Shown: piece by piece, positions 8,539 to 17,136 of the stretch | How positions within the stretch are numbered: the stretch's first letter is position 1 | Layout: the number at the start of each line of letters is the position of its first letter | Source: Spirulina sp. SIO3F2 | Lineage (GTDB): Bacteria > Cyanobacteriota > Cyanobacteriia > Cyanobacteriales > Spirulinaceae | DNA: 33,515 bases | NCBI GenBank assembly: GCA_010672165.1 | Contig: JAAHHN010000001.1 | Location: 53,616-87,130 of the forward strand | Direction: 5' to 3' | The notes under the pieces: generated by a model | What the model was told of the DNA's origin: nothing | Databases searched by the model: none | The model's input: only the letters and a program-made list of their open reading frames with translations | Program-made: the position numbers and the translations under genes

Positions 8539-8964
8539 ATGGCGAAAAAAGTTGTTGGTCTCGTGAAATTGGCCCTGCCTGCTGGCAAAGCAGCGGCAAC
8601 TCCCCCTGTCGGCCCTGCTTTGGGTCAGCATGGGGTGAATATCATGGCCTTCTGCAAGGAATATAATGCCAAAACTGCGGATAAAGCGGGTTTGATTATT
8701 CCGGTCGAAATTTCGATTTATGAGGATCGGAGTTTTACATTTATCCTCAAAACCCCACCCGCCTCTGTTCTACTCAAAAAGGAAGCCGGAATTGAAAAAG
8801 GTTCTGGCCAACCCAACAAGGACATTGTGGGCAGCATCACGCAGGATCAATTGCGCAAGATCGCGGAGATGAAACTCCCAGATCTCAATGCCAATGATGT
8901 GGATGCGGCGATGCGGATTGTCGCTGGAACTGCCAAGAATATGGGGATTACGATCAGCGATTGA
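8539..8964 (+). CDS. rplK: Ribosomal protein uL11
   Basis: This is the 50S protein at the base of the L12 stalk and part of the GTPase-associated centre. It has 141 residues, exactly the usual bacterial length. It begins [11 protein letters not shown] and shows the family's [21 protein letters not shown]. The C-terminal rRNA-binding domain ends in A-G-T-A-K-N-M-G-I. It starts two bases after nusG and is separated from rplA by 236 bases, longer than is typical for this pair. Confidence 0.97.
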   Translation: MAKKVVGLVKLALPAGKAAATPPVGPALGQHGVNIMAFCKEYNAKTADKAGLIIPVEISIYEDRSFTFILKTPPASVLLKKEAGIEKGSGQPNKDIVGSITQDQLRKIAEMKLPDLNANDVDAAMRIVAGTAKNMGITISD

Positions 8965-9200
8965 GGTAGAAGCTGGCATTGAATAGCAACCTAACTGTGC
9001 GTGTGCTACGCGTTTTTAGCACTGCCTAAGTAAATCGCCACTCGCAGTCCCTAAAGCCCTGACTTGGTGGGAAATAAATACCCACCCTGCAATATGGGAT
9101 ACGTTTCTTATGGTCGGAGATAAATCAGATCATCGCTCATAACTTATTCACCTTATTCGGGGAGAGGCGTGTGACGCTTCGCTTGTACCCAGCTTGAATC
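8965..9200 (+). promoter_or_regulatory. rplK-rplA spacer with a palindromic repeat
   Basis: There is no gene here. A hairpin GGTGGG (9066-9071) and CCCACC (9081-9086) encloses nine AT-rich bases and is followed by CTGC. It resembles the palindrome in the rplJ-rplL spacer (10749-10765). The stretch just before rplA, GGGGAGAGGCGTGTGACGC, includes a GCGT/ACGC mini-hairpin. I see no clear L1 operator or promoter. Confidence 0.35.
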
Positions 9201-9914
9201 ATGACTAAGAAATTTTCTCGCCGTTTTCGGGAAGCCCTCGCCAAAGTTGAGGAGCGTCCTTACGAACCACTAGACGCACTGAAGCTGCTCAAGGAAACAG
9301 CAACAGCTAAGTTTGATGAAACGGCTGAAGTCCACATCCGTCTTGGCATTGACCCCAAGTATACTGATCAACAATTGCGTACGACCGTGGCGTTTCCAAA
9401 GGGAACCGGTCAAACCGTCCGAGTTGCGGTGTTAGCGCGGGGTGAAAAGGTCAAAGAAGCTGAGGAAGCAGGAGCCGATATTTTTGGTTCTGAGGAGCTA
9501 ATTGACGAAATCCAGAAGGGTATGATGGACTTCGATCGCCTTATAGCGACCCCAGATATGATGCCCAAAGTCGCCAAATTGGGTCGAGTTTTGGGACCCC
9601 GTGGCTTAATGCCGTCCCCTAAAGCCGGTACAGTGACCCCAGACTTGGCTAACGCGATCGCAGAGGTCAAAGCGGGGAAACTGGAGTTCCGGGCTGACCG
9701 CACCGGCATTGTCCACGTAATGTTTGGCAAAGCCTCCTTCAGTGCAGAAGATTTATTAGAAAATCTCAAAGCTCTGCAAGAAACGGTTGACCGTAACCGT
9801 CCCTCTGGCGCAAAAGGTCGGTATTGGCGTACAATATATGTCTCTGCATCAATGGGGCCGTCCATTGAAGTAGATGTGAGTGCCCTAAGAGATTTAAAAC
9901 TGGACGCAGCCTAA
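9201..9914 (+). CDS. rplA: Ribosomal protein uL1
   Basis: This 23S-binding protein of the mobile L1 stalk helps release tRNA from the E site. It has 237 residues, normal for bacteria. It begins M-T-K-K-F-S-R-R-F and contains the conserved [19 protein letters not shown] block (about 135-153), the core rRNA-binding signature. The C-terminus has Y-V-S-A-S-M-G-P-S. In many bacteria L1 also represses its own operon; the long untranslated spacer upstream would be the place to look, but no matching target was recognised. Confidence 0.97.
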   Translation: MTKKFSRRFREALAKVEERPYEPLDALKLLKETATAKFDETAEVHIRLGIDPKYTDQQLRTTVAFPKGTGQTVRVAVLARGEKVKEAEEAGADIFGSEELIDEIQKGMMDFDRLIATPDMMPKVAKLGRVLGPRGLMPSPKAGTVTPDLANAIAEVKAGKLEFRADRTGIVHVMFGKASFSAEDLLENLKALQETVDRNRPSGAKGRYWRTIYVSASMGPSIEVDVSALRDLKLDAA

Positions 9915-9990
9915 CCCAACAAACTCCCCCCTCAACTGAATCCTTCATCGTTGTCAACTCCAGACAGCAGGTGCTGAATTTCAGCTTAAT

Positions 9991-10070
9991 AACCTGCCGA
10001 GGTTGTGTTAGCGAGACCCTAAGAGCTTGGCTATAGATACCAACCTTCTCTATGTCTCCCTTTATTCGCT
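9991..10070 (+). promoter_or_regulatory. Probable L10 leader RNA of rplJ-rplL
   Basis: A hairpin AACCT-GCCG-AGGTT (9991-10004) competes with a longer-range helix formed by AGGTTG (10000-10005) and CAACCT (10041-10046). The second helix encloses a stem-loop with TAGC/GCTA ends. Elements such as GCCGAGGT, CTAAGAGCTT and TTCTCTATGTCTCC match my memory of the L10-leader family, in which free L10-L12 complex binds the mRNA. The position directly upstream of a terminator-like hairpin and rplJ supports an autoregulatory role. Family assignment is from recall. Confidence 0.55.
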
Positions 10071-10072
10071 TC

Positions 10073-10100
10073 ACCCCGGCAGTTTTACCGGGGTTTTGTT
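10073..10100 (+). terminator. Intrinsic terminator or attenuator upstream of rplJ
   Basis: ACCCCGG (10073-10079) pairs with CCGGGGT (10088-10094) across an eight-base loop and is followed by TTTTGTT. It lies after rplA and directly behind the putative L10 leader, 44 bases before rplJ. It could end rplA transcripts, or act as the leader's regulated attenuator. Confidence 0.75.
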
Positions 10101-10143
10101 ATGCAGAAGCTGCGCCACAAACCACAGGAGGTAAAACCCAATC

Positions 10144-10701
10144 ATGGGCAGAACCCGTGAAAACAAAGCAACCGTGATCGCTGACCTCAAAGAAAGCTTG
10201 AGTGAGGCGCAACTGGCGGTGGTCTTTGACTACCAAGGGCTATCCGTGGCTGAAATTACTGAGCTACGCAATCGTCTCCGTCCCACGGGCAGCGTTTGTA
10301 AGGTGACCAAAAACACCCTTATGCGCATTGCTGTGGAGGAAGATGAGAATTGGCAGCCGATGACAGAATTTCTGTCTGGCACCAATGCCTTCATGCTGGT
10401 CAAAGACGATATTGGGGGCGCGATCCGTGCCTTTCAAAGCTTCAAAAAAGACACCAAGAAAACTGAATTTCGTGGTGGTGTGATGCAGGGCAAAGCCCTC
10501 ACGGAGGAGCAGGTTAAGGCGATCGCCGACTTGCCTTCCAAAGAGGAGCTTATCGCTCAAATTGCGGGCGCGATCAATTCCATCGCCACCAAGCTGGCTG
10601 TTGGTATCAACGAAGTCCCCAGTTCCATCGCCCGTGGTATCAACGAAGTCCCCGGTTCTCTGGGTCGGGCGGTTCACGCCGTTTCCCAGCAAGAAGAGTA
10701 A
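10144..10701 (+). CDS. rplJ: Ribosomal protein uL10 with four C-terminal 11-residue repeats
   Basis: L10 anchors the L12 dimers to the ribosome stalk. The protein has 185 residues, about 20 more than the E. coli protein. It begins M-G-R-T-R-E-N-K and has the rRNA-binding domain with F-D-Y-Q-G-L-S-V-A-E. A perfect Shine-Dalgarno sequence, AGGAGGT, is at 10126-10132. The C-terminal helix, which binds L12 dimers in known structures, consists of four consecutive 11-residue units at 140-150, 151-161, 162-172 and 173-183. Units 2 and 3 share G-I-N-E-V-P and an identical 18-base stretch (10603-10620 and 10636-10653). One unit per L12 dimer would predict four dimers. Identity is secure; the dimer number is inferred. 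Confidence 0.96.
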   Translation: MGRTRENKATVIADLKESLSEAQLAVVFDYQGLSVAEITELRNRLRPTGSVCKVTKNTLMRIAVEEDENWQPMTEFLSGTNAFMLVKDDIGGAIRAFQSFKKDTKKTEFRGGVMQGKALTEEQVKAIADLPSKEELIAQIAGAINSIATKLAVGINEVPSSIARGINEVPGSLGRAVHAVSQQEE

Positions 10702-10748
10702 TCCGGCGGATATTCCCGCGGTTATTCCTCTCCCCTCAGTGAGCCCGT

Positions 10749-10765
10749 GGTGGGCAATGCCCACC
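10749..10765. repeat. Short palindromic repeat in rplJ-rplL spacer
   Basis: GGTGGGC (10749-10755) and GCCCACC (10759-10765) form a perfect 7-bp stem with a three-base loop, followed by CTACC. No T-run follows, so it is not a typical terminator. A relaxed relative lies in the rplK-rplA spacer (9066-9086), suggesting dispersed copies of one repeat family. Confidence 0.5.
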
Positions 10766-10811
10766 CTACCACTACTTTTTCGTCCATTTATTTACAATCA
10801 GGAGAAATCCT

Positions 10812-11207
10812 ATGTCCGCTGCAACTGAAGAAATTCTCGAAAAGCTAAAATCCCTAACCCTGCTCGAAGCCTCTGAATTGGTCACCGCGATCGAAGAAAC
10901 CTTTGGCGTGAGTGCGGCTGCTCCTGCTGGTGGTGGTGTGATCATGGCTCCCGGCCCTGGCCCATCTGCACCTACCGAAGAAGCTGAAGAGAAAACTGAA
11001 TTCGACGTGATTCTCGAAGAAGTACCCAAAGACAAGAAGATCGCCATCCTCAAAGTTGTGCGTTCGATCACAGGTCTGGGTCTTAAGGAAGCCAAGGAAG
11101 TCGTCGAAAGCGCTCCCAAGCCCCTCAAGGAAGGTGTAGCTAAGGACGAGGCCGAGGCTGTGCAGAAGCAGCTTGAAGAAGCAGGTGCTAAGGCCAGCGT
11201 GAAGTAA
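10812..11207 (+). CDS. rplL: Ribosomal protein bL12 (L7/L12)
   Basis: This is the stalk protein that recruits translation GTPases. It has 131 residues. The N-terminal dimerisation domain ([16 protein letters not shown]) is followed by an Ala/Gly/Pro hinge (about 34-56). The C-terminal domain begins E-K-T-E-F-D-V-I-L and carries the factor-binding helix K-I-A-I-L-K-V-V-R[11 protein letters not shown]. The Shine-Dalgarno AGGAGA (10800-10805) sits well before the ATG. It is cotranscribed with rplJ and followed by a strong terminator. The acidic, short-hinged composition is usual for the family. Confidence 0.97.
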   Translation: MSAATEEILEKLKSLTLLEASELVTAIEETFGVSAAAPAGGGVIMAPGPGPSAPTEEAEEKTEFDVILEEVPKDKKIAILKVVRSITGLGLKEAKEVVESAPKPLKEGVAKDEAEAVQKQLEEAGAKASVK

Positions 11208-11243
11208 GGGCTAGTGACTTGTTAGATTCCTAGAATCTTTTTT

Positions 11244-11280
11244 TGGGAGAGGGTTCAAAACCCTCTCCCATTCTTCGTTT
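11244..11280 (+). terminator. Strong intrinsic terminator after rplL
   Basis: A perfect 12-bp stem, TGGGAGAGGGTT (11244-11255) with AACCCTCTCCCA (11259-11270), has a CAA loop and is followed by TTCTTCGTTTT. It ends the ribosomal protein cluster. The T-run on the opposite strand is absent, so it is not an efficient bidirectional terminator for the converging DUF937 gene. Confidence 0.85.
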
Positions 11281-11293
11281 TGGGATTCCCCCA

Positions 11294-11803
11294 TCACATA
11301 AACTGACCTGCCATCTTCATCATGTCCGCAATATCCACATCGCCATCCCCATCTTTGTCTAGAAACGCATTCAACAGTTCATTATTCCCCCCATCCAAAC
11401 TCGCGCCACTCTGCAAGAACTGTAATACTAGCGGAATTAACGATGGCAACAGTGCCTGAATTGTCCCCGCTGGCAAACCTGTTTTTTCAGAAACCTCATT
11501 GATCAAGTTCTGAGCCTGCGCACTGCCGAGTAGCGCTGTGACGACTGCGGCATTAGGCTGTGTCCCGCTGTATTGATTTACCAACGACTGCGCTGCCGCC
11601 GCCCCGTCATGCTCCCGCTTGTCTTTCAGGCTCGACTGGACATATTTACCTACAATGCCCATGGCCGCCTGCATCGCGTCGGGACTCGCGGAATTGGCTT
11701 GGCTTAATTGGCTGACGGTGTTGAGGATGCCGCCGAGCTGGCTCCCGCTGGCTTGCTGGTTGGGGTTGTCGATCGCGCCGAGAAGTGCATTGACTAAACT
11801 CAT
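11294..11803 (-). CDS. DUF937-like protein with a C-terminal calcium-loop motif
   Basis: The protein has 169 residues. Residues about 20-130 are Ala/Gln/Leu-rich helices, with T-G-L-P-A-G-T-I-Q-A-L-L-P-S-L-I-P-L-V-L-Q-F-L typical of DUF937 proteins, a family of unknown function. Its last 21 residues contain D-K-D-G-D-G-D-V-D-I-A-D (149-160), the acidic spacing of an EF-hand or dockerin-type calcium loop. There is no signal peptide or membrane span. It converges with rplL and is divergent from dnaK3. Calcium binding is an inference from the motif. Confidence 0.7.
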   Translation of the reverse strand: MSLVNALLGAIDNPNQQASGSQLGGILNTVSQLSQANSASPDAMQAAMGIVGKYVQSSLKDKREHDGAAAAQSLVNQYSGTQPNAAVVTALLGSAQAQNLINEVSEKTGLPAGTIQALLPSLIPLVLQFLQSGASLDGGNNELLNAFLDKDGDGDVDIADMMKMAGQFM

Positions 11804-11850
11804 AATGATAAATGCCGATTAGGTTTGATAGGTGAAGAACACCGCCATTA

Positions 11851-11880
11851 AACCCTGACCCTCTCAACACAGCCAGGGTT
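11851..11880. promoter_or_regulatory. Hairpin in the DUF937/dnaK3 divergent spacer
   Basis: AACCCTG (11851-11857) and CAGGGTT (11874-11880) form a 7-bp inverted repeat with a 16-base spacer between the two divergent genes. It is not a CIRCE element (the TTAGCACTC half-sites are absent). A TACAAT box at 11951-11956 may be the -10 of dnaK3, but no -35 consensus is visible. Confidence 0.3.
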
Positions 11881-11992
11881 CACCGCAAAAATTTAGGATT
11901 TGTTCATCCATTCTGGTCGCCTCTAGCACAAGTGAAGTGAAGACTCAAGATACAATAGACAAACGACTTAACATTTGTTCAGATAACAGCGC

Positions 11993-14431
11993 ATGGGAAG
12001 AGTAGTCGGAATTGATTTGGGAACCACCAACTCCGTGGTTGCAGTGATGGAGGGCAGTAAGCCTGTCGTCATTGCGAATGCCGAAGGTATGCGCACCACC
12101 CCTTCTGTTGTGGGCTTCAACAAAGATGGGGAACTGCTTGTGGGCCAATTAGCCCGACGCCAGGCTGTGATGAACCCCCAAAACACGTTTTATGCGCTCA
12201 AACGCTTTATTGGTCGCCGCTATGAAGAACTTTCTACTGAATCCAAGCGGGTTGCCTACACGGTGCAGCGCAACGAAAGTGGCCAAATCAAAATTCCCTG
12301 CCCTCGTTTAGATAAAGACTTTTCCCCTGAGGAACTCTCCTCAAAAATTCTGCGTAAACTCATCGAAGATGCTGAACGCTATTTAGGTGAAGCGATCACG
12401 GGCGCAGTGATTACAGTTCCCGCCTATTTCAACGATTCCCAACGCCAAGCGACCCGAGATGCCGGTAAGATCGCGGGCATTGAAGTTTTGCGGATTGTCA
12501 ACGAACCCACTGCCGCCTCTTTGGCTTACGGTCTCGATCGCAAAGAAAATCAAACGATCATGGTTTTTGACCTGGGGGGCGGTACTTTTGATGTGTCAAT
12601 CCTCGAAGTCGGCGACGGCGTTTTTAAGGTCAAGGCGACTAGTGGCGATACCCAACTGGGGGGTAATGATTTTGATAAATGCATTGTGGATTGGTTGGCG
12701 GATCAGTTCCTCGAAGCTGAAGGGATTGACCTCAGAACCAGCGATCGCCAAGCCTTCCAACGATTAACCGAAGCTGCGGAAAAAGCCAAGATTGAACTTT
12801 CAGGTGTAGGTGCAACTGAAGTTAACCTCCCCTTTATCACTGCCACCGAAGACGGGCCAAAGCATATTGAAACCCGTCTGACTCGTGCTGACTTTGAGGA
12901 GCTGTGTGCAGAGCTACTAGCGCGAGTGCGTCGCCCCATGAAGCGAGCAATTCAAGATGCCAAACTCACGCCCCGCCAGATCGATGAAGTGGTGCTTGTG
13001 GGCGGATCAACCCGGATGCCGATGGTCATGGACATGGTCAAACGGTTGATTGCCGCAGAACCCAACCAGAATGTAAATCCGGATGAAGTGGTGGCAGTGG
13101 GGGCAGCTATTCAAGCCGGAATTCTTACCGGAGCAGTTAAAGATGTCTTGCTGTTGGATGTGACGCCCCTGTCACTGGGGATCGCCAACGTTAGTGGGGC
13201 GATGAAAAAGCTCATTCAACGGAACACCATGATTCCGGTGCGGCGCTCGGATATCTTCTCGACGGGCGAAAATAATCAAACGGTTGTAGAAATCCATATT
13301 CTCCAGGGCGAGCGGGAGATGGCCACAGATAATAAATCCCTCGGGCGCTTTAAGCTCACAGGCATTCCCCCCGCGCCTCGGGGTGTGCCCCAGATCCAAG
13401 TGGCGTTTGATATTGACGCCAATGGGATCTTGCAGGTGACCGCGATTGATAAGACCACCGGCCGGGAACAAAGCATTGTGGTGCAAGAGGCCTCCACCCT
13501 AAGCCAGTCAGAAGTGGATACGATGCTCCAGGAAGCCGAACAGTTTGCTCAGCAAGACCGAGAGCGCCGAGAGCGGGTAGAAAAGCGCAATCGTGCTAAA
13601 TCCATGGTAGATAAGTCCCAACGTCGGTTGCGGGAGGTCGCCCTAGACTTTGGCACGCAATTTGCCAGCTACTACCGCCGCCAAATTGATGATTTGATTC
13701 GACGCTTAGAAGCGGCACTCGAAAAGGATGATGAACGGGCGATCGATCGCACCTATGCTGACCTGGAAGATGCGCTGTATGAACTAAATCGCGAAGTGCG
13801 GCTGCAATACGAAGATGACGACGATGATAACTTCTTCGGCTCCATCAAGCGGACATTTTCAGGCGATCGCAAGCGTGATCCCTACGATTACGATCCCTAC
13901 GACTATGGCGGCGGTGGCTACAGTAGTCCACCCTATACCCCCCCGAATCGTAATCCTGCCCCGCGCTATGATAGCGACCCTTACAGCTCACCCCCGCGTT
14001 ATGGTGAAGCCAATAATGCCTATGGGAATGACCGCTATAACAACGGTGGTTATGGGCGCGACAATTATGGTGGAAGCAATTATGGTAATAGTCCTTACCC
14101 CAATAACTCACCTCAATATGATTCCCGCAGCCGAGGGAATAATGGGCGTCGCGGCCCTGAGCAGAACGACAGCCGTGATGATCGGCGAGGCTATCGGCCA
14201 CAAGATGATCCCCGCGACACTGTCTGGGATAGCGACGGCTGGGATAATAGTAACTTGGGCCCAGACGTTTGGGGCAATCAACCCCAGCGCTTCCGGGAAG
14301 AGCGTCGCCCAGATGCACCTCGCTCAGAGGTAGAACGTCGTCCCCCCCGTCGGGAACCCCCACCACCCTCCCGTGATCGCCGTCCCCCTAGCCGTAATGG
14401 TTGGGATGATGACGATGATGATTGGTTCTAA
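11993..14431 (+). CDS. dnaK3: Hsp70 chaperone DnaK3-type with long acidic/Gly-Tyr-rich tail
   Basis: This is an Hsp70 of 812 residues, against about 640 for standard DnaK. The ATPase domain shows G-I-D-L-G-T-T-N-S (6-14), D-L-G-G-G-T-F-D (193-200) and [10 protein letters not shown] near 340. The substrate-binding domain has the D-V-T-P-L-S-L-G-I start. From about residue 605 (E-D-D-D-D-D) a disordered tail of some 200 residues follows, rich in Gly, Tyr, Pro, Asn, Asp and Arg, and ending in six Asp plus W-F. In Synechocystis and Synechococcus a tailed, membrane-associated DnaK3 lies next to a dnaJ, as here. Assignment to the DnaK3 branch rests on the tail and neighbour. It probably forms a chaperone pair with the following gene. 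Confidence 0.9.
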   Translation: MGRVVGIDLGTTNSVVAVMEGSKPVVIANAEGMRTTPSVVGFNKDGELLVGQLARRQAVMNPQNTFYALKRFIGRRYEELSTESKRVAYTVQRNESGQIKIPCPRLDKDFSPEELSSKILRKLIEDAERYLGEAITGAVITVPAYFNDSQRQATRDAGKIAGIEVLRIVNEPTAASLAYGLDRKENQTIMVFDLGGGTFDVSILEVGDGVFKVKATSGDTQLGGNDFDKCIVDWLADQFLEAEGIDLRTSDRQAFQRLTEAAEKAKIELSGVGATEVNLPFITATEDGPKHIETRLTRADFEELCAELLARVRRPMKRAIQDAKLTPRQIDEVVLVGGSTRMPMVMDMVKRLIAAEPNQNVNPDEVVAVGAAIQAGILTGAVKDVLLLDVTPLSLGIANVSGAMKKLIQRNTMIPVRRSDIFSTGENNQTVVEIHILQGEREMATDNKSLGRFKLTGIPPAPRGVPQIQVAFDIDANGILQVTAIDKTTGREQSIVVQEASTLSQSEVDTMLQEAEQFAQQDRERRERVEKRNRAKSMVDKSQRRLREVALDFGTQFASYYRRQIDDLIRRLEAALEKDDERAIDRTYADLEDALYELNREVRLQYEDDDDDNFFGSIKRTFSGDRKRDPYDYDPYDYGGGGYSSPPYTPPNRNPAPRYDSDPYSSPPRYGEANNAYGNDRYNNGGYGRDNYGGSNYGNSPYPNNSPQYDSRSRGNNGRRGPEQNDSRDDRRGYRPQDDPRDTVWDSDGWDNSNLGPDVWGNQPQRFREERRPDAPRSEVERRPPRREPPPPSRDRRPPSRNGWDDDDDDWF

Positions 14432-14572
14432 ACAAAATTCTTCCCTCTTACTCAGGGGGGTAGGGGGATAGGCTAACCTTTTTTCTGAAAATGCAGAGTG
14501 GGCATTCCCAACCCAAGATTCACGGAATTAGCTAAGAACAGGTTGCATAATTCAGACTGTGCGGAATAAGAA

Positions 14573-15595
14573 ATGAAAACGATGGTTGCAGGACGGCAAA
14601 ACTTTCGAGACTATTACCAAATTCTGGAGATCTCTGACCAGGCTGCGCCAGAGGAAATTAAGCGATCGTTTCGGCGTTTGGCCCGGCGCTATCATCCCGA
14701 CATGAATCCAGGCGATAAAGTCGCCGAAGATAAGTTTAAAGATATTAACGAAGCCTACGAGATTCTCTCGGATGAAGGGCGGCGATCCCAGTACGATCGC
14801 TTCAAGGATGCTTTTAACACCATGAATCGGCGTAAGCCCAAACGCAATGGGAACCGCGCCGCTGATCGAGACTTTCAGGATTTCGATCGCTTTGTCGAAG
14901 ATCTGCTGAATCGGGAACCCGAACGGGGCGATCGTATTGATCCCAAGTCGCCCCATGCCTATGACGGCCCTCGCACCATAAAAACTGAACGTCCCCCGCG
15001 ATCCAAAGCATCATCTCCTAAAAGCAAAAAGTCGGCTACTGCGACTAAGGCTGAACCGCGATCGTCCTATCGTTTAGAGCGGAAGCGGGATGTGGAGGCA
15101 CGCCTGTCGCTACCCTTAGAAAAAGCCTTTAACGGGGGTCGGGAGCGAATTCGCTTAGAGGATGGGCGATCGCTAGAGGTGGATATGCCGCCCGGAATGC
15201 GTGATGGTCAGAAGATTCGACTACGCAACCAAGGTATTAATAGCGGCGATCTCTATCTTAAGATCAGTGTGGAACCCCATGCCCGATTTGAAGTACGGGG
15301 AAATGATGTGTTTTGCCAAGTGCCGATTACACCCACCGAGGCGGTGTTGGGTGGGCCAGTAGAAGTGCCCACGCTCAACGGGCTAGTGAAGATGAATGTA
15401 CCCCCTGGTATAAAAATGGGCCAACGCCTACGTTTGGCGAATAAGGGTTTCCCCAGCGAAGATGAGCAGCGTGGTGATCAGTTAGTGGAATTACAAATCA
15501 CGATTCCCACAACGTTAACCCCCGAAGAAAAAGAGTTGTATCAAAAGTTGCGGGCGATCGAGTCCTTTACTCCCAGAAAAGATTTACTCAGCTAG
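14573..15595 (+). CDS. dnaJ: DnaJ-type co-chaperone (class II, no zinc finger)
   Basis: The protein has 340 residues. The J-domain is at about 10-75 with H-P-D at 41-43, the residues that stimulate Hsp70 ATPase. A basic, Ser/Lys-rich linker (about 85-155) replaces the Gly/Phe region and the four-Cys zinc finger of class I DnaJ; no C-x-x-C-x-G-x-G repeats are present. The C-terminal substrate domains begin near residue 160 (V-E-A-R-L-S-L-P-L-E-K-A-F-N-G-G) and include the P-T-E-A-V-L-G-G block. It lies 141 bases after dnaK3 on the same strand and is its likely partner, matching the dnaK3-dnaJ arrangement of other cyanobacteria. An alternative ATG is at 14582. Confidence 0.92.
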   Translation: MKTMVAGRQNFRDYYQILEISDQAAPEEIKRSFRRLARRYHPDMNPGDKVAEDKFKDINEAYEILSDEGRRSQYDRFKDAFNTMNRRKPKRNGNRAADRDFQDFDRFVEDLLNREPERGDRIDPKSPHAYDGPRTIKTERPPRSKASSPKSKKSATATKAEPRSSYRLERKRDVEARLSLPLEKAFNGGRERIRLEDGRSLEVDMPPGMRDGQKIRLRNQGINSGDLYLKISVEPHARFEVRGNDVFCQVPITPTEAVLGGPVEVPTLNGLVKMNVPPGIKMGQRLRLANKGFPSEDEQRGDQLVELQITIPTTLTPEEKELYQKLRAIESFTPRKDLLS

Positions 15596-15955
15596 GGGAT
15601 GTTATTGATTTGCTCTCAATCCTTGCTACGACTAGCGTACCCCCCTCTACAGTTTTCTGGGTCGGCGCTCTATCTTGCATTATTCATGACGCTCATCCAA
15701 AATCGCTAGGAACTCGGCTTAATCAAATGGCGGGCAAGATGCCGATGCCCGCGCTACGGCTTGTAGAACGAGAACACCGTAGTGCAGTCATATGAATAAT
15801 TCAGGCTATGGTGTGTCTTGTAAGACTTCTAGTGTTGCTAATGACTCAGACTACTGAGCCCATAACATTGGATAGCAATGAGAATTTCGTGGCATCGGGA
15901 CGCGGAAATGGAATAATAGCAGCAATCGTTAACATAGCTTCATAAATTTTGTTCT
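15596..15955. other. dnaJ-sqdX spacer with palindromic repeat and possible miniature element
   Basis: No gene is seen. A palindrome of the form CGGGCA-(9 bases)-TGCCCG lies near 15732-15752, followed by CGCTACGG; a degenerate copy is near 6596. ATTATTCATGAC (15679-15690) and GTCATATGAATAAT (15787-15800) are inverted repeats with a two-base insertion and enclose about 96 bases, perhaps a decayed miniature element. The region before the sqdX start is AT-rich and should contain its promoter. Confidence 0.4.
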
Positions 15956-17089
15956 ATGCGAATTGCGCTCTTCACCGAAACTTTTTTGCCGAAAGTAGAT
16001 GGGATTGTCACCCGTTTGCGCCACACTGTTGAACATCTTCAGCGTCAGGGCGATGACGTTCTTGTAGTTTGTCCAGCAGGCGGACTCAAAGAATACAAAG
16101 GGGCTCAGATCCTCGGTCTTTCTGCCTTTCCGCTACCAATGTACCCCGAGCTAAAAATTGCGTTGCCCCGGCCCGCGATTCGGAAACGCCTAGAGCTGTT
16201 TAAGCCCGACTTAATCCATGTGGTTAACCCAGCAGTGTTAGGTCTCTCTGGTATTTACTGTGCCAAGATGCTGGATATTCCCTTGGTCGCTTCATACCAT
16301 ACCCATTTGCCCCAATATCTCCAGCATTATGGGTTTGGCGCACTCGAAGGCTTTCTATGGGAATTGCTCAAGGCTGTTCACAATCAAGCCGAGCTAAATC
16401 TTTGCACTTCCACCGCAATGGTCAAAGAACTCCAAGATCATGGCATTGAGCGGGTTGACCTCTGGCAACGGGGTGTGGATACCGAAATGTTCCAGCCCCA
16501 CCTCACCTCGGCTAAGATGCGCGATCGCCTCACCCAAGGCCACCCGGAAAGTCCTCTACTACTCTATGTGGGTCGGGTTTCCCCCGAAAAAGAGATTGAG
16601 CAAATTAAACCTGTCCTCGATGCGATTCCCTCAGCGAGACTGGCGATCGTTGGGGATGGCCCCCATCGCAAGGTGCTTGAAGAGCATTTTGCAGGCACAG
16701 CAACCAACTTTGTCGGCTACCTCAAGGGTCTAGAACTCGCTTCAGCCTTCGCTTCAGCCGATGCCTTTGTCTTCCCCTCTCGTACCGAGACGTTGGGTTT
16801 AGTTGTTCTTGAAGCCATGGCGGCAGGCTGTCCGGTGGTGGCGGCAAACTCCGGCGGCATTCCGGATATCGTCACCGATGGTGACAATGGTTATCTCTTC
16901 GATCCGGCTGATCCAGATGGCGCAATTAAAGCCACCCAGCGCCTCTTGGCTGCCCAAGGGGAACGGGAGCGCCTCCGGGCCAATGCCCGCCAAGAGGCTG
17001 AACGCTGGGGTTGGCCCGCTGCCACGGGCCAATTGCAGGACTATTACCGTCAGGTCGTGGGTGGTCAGGCTGAGGCGATCGCGGCTTAA
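15956..17089 (+). CDS. sqdX: Sulfoquinovosyltransferase SqdX
   Basis: This GT4-family glycosyltransferase moves sulfoquinovose from UDP-sulfoquinovose to diacylglycerol, the final step in sulfolipid (SQDG) synthesis at the thylakoid/plasma membrane. The protein has 377 residues, the usual SqdX length. It begins M-R-I-A-L-F-T-E-T-F-L-P-K-V-D-G-I-V-T-R, then has H-V-V-N-P-A-V-L-G and Y-H-T-H-L-P-Q-Y near 120. The C-terminal GT-B half has Y-V-G-R-V-S-P-E-K-E (about 203-212) and the nucleotide-sugar motif P-S-R-T-E-T-L-G-L-V-V-L-E-A-M-A-A-G-C-P-V-V-A. The partner gene sqdB, adjacent in some cyanobacteria, is not beside it here. Confidence 0.95.
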   Translation: MRIALFTETFLPKVDGIVTRLRHTVEHLQRQGDDVLVVCPAGGLKEYKGAQILGLSAFPLPMYPELKIALPRPAIRKRLELFKPDLIHVVNPAVLGLSGIYCAKMLDIPLVASYHTHLPQYLQHYGFGALEGFLWELLKAVHNQAELNLCTSTAMVKELQDHGIERVDLWQRGVDTEMFQPHLTSAKMRDRLTQGHPESPLLLYVGRVSPEKEIEQIKPVLDAIPSARLAIVGDGPHRKVLEEHFAGTATNFVGYLKGLELASAFASADAFVFPSRTETLGLVVLEAMAAGCPVVAANSGGIPDIVTDGDNGYLFDPADPDGAIKATQRLLAAQGERERLRANARQEAERWGWPAATGQLQDYYRQVVGGQAEAIAA

Positions 17090-17136
17090 TGACTTAATGG
17101 TTGCAGTTTGGGCAGACGCTTTATCACAAAGCTGAC

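Noticed and set aside
11851-11880. CIRCE heat-shock operator before dnaK3
   Set aside because: The inverted repeat has the wrong half-sites and spacing for CIRCE.
13815-14366. Long open frames on both strands within the dnaK3 3' region
   Set aside because: They arise from the biased, repetitive codons of the disordered DnaK3 tail; their products are low-complexity strings without domains or ribosome sites.
15610-15795. 61-codon open frame after dnaJ
   Set aside because: It spans the palindromic repeat, has no ribosome site and its product resembles no protein.
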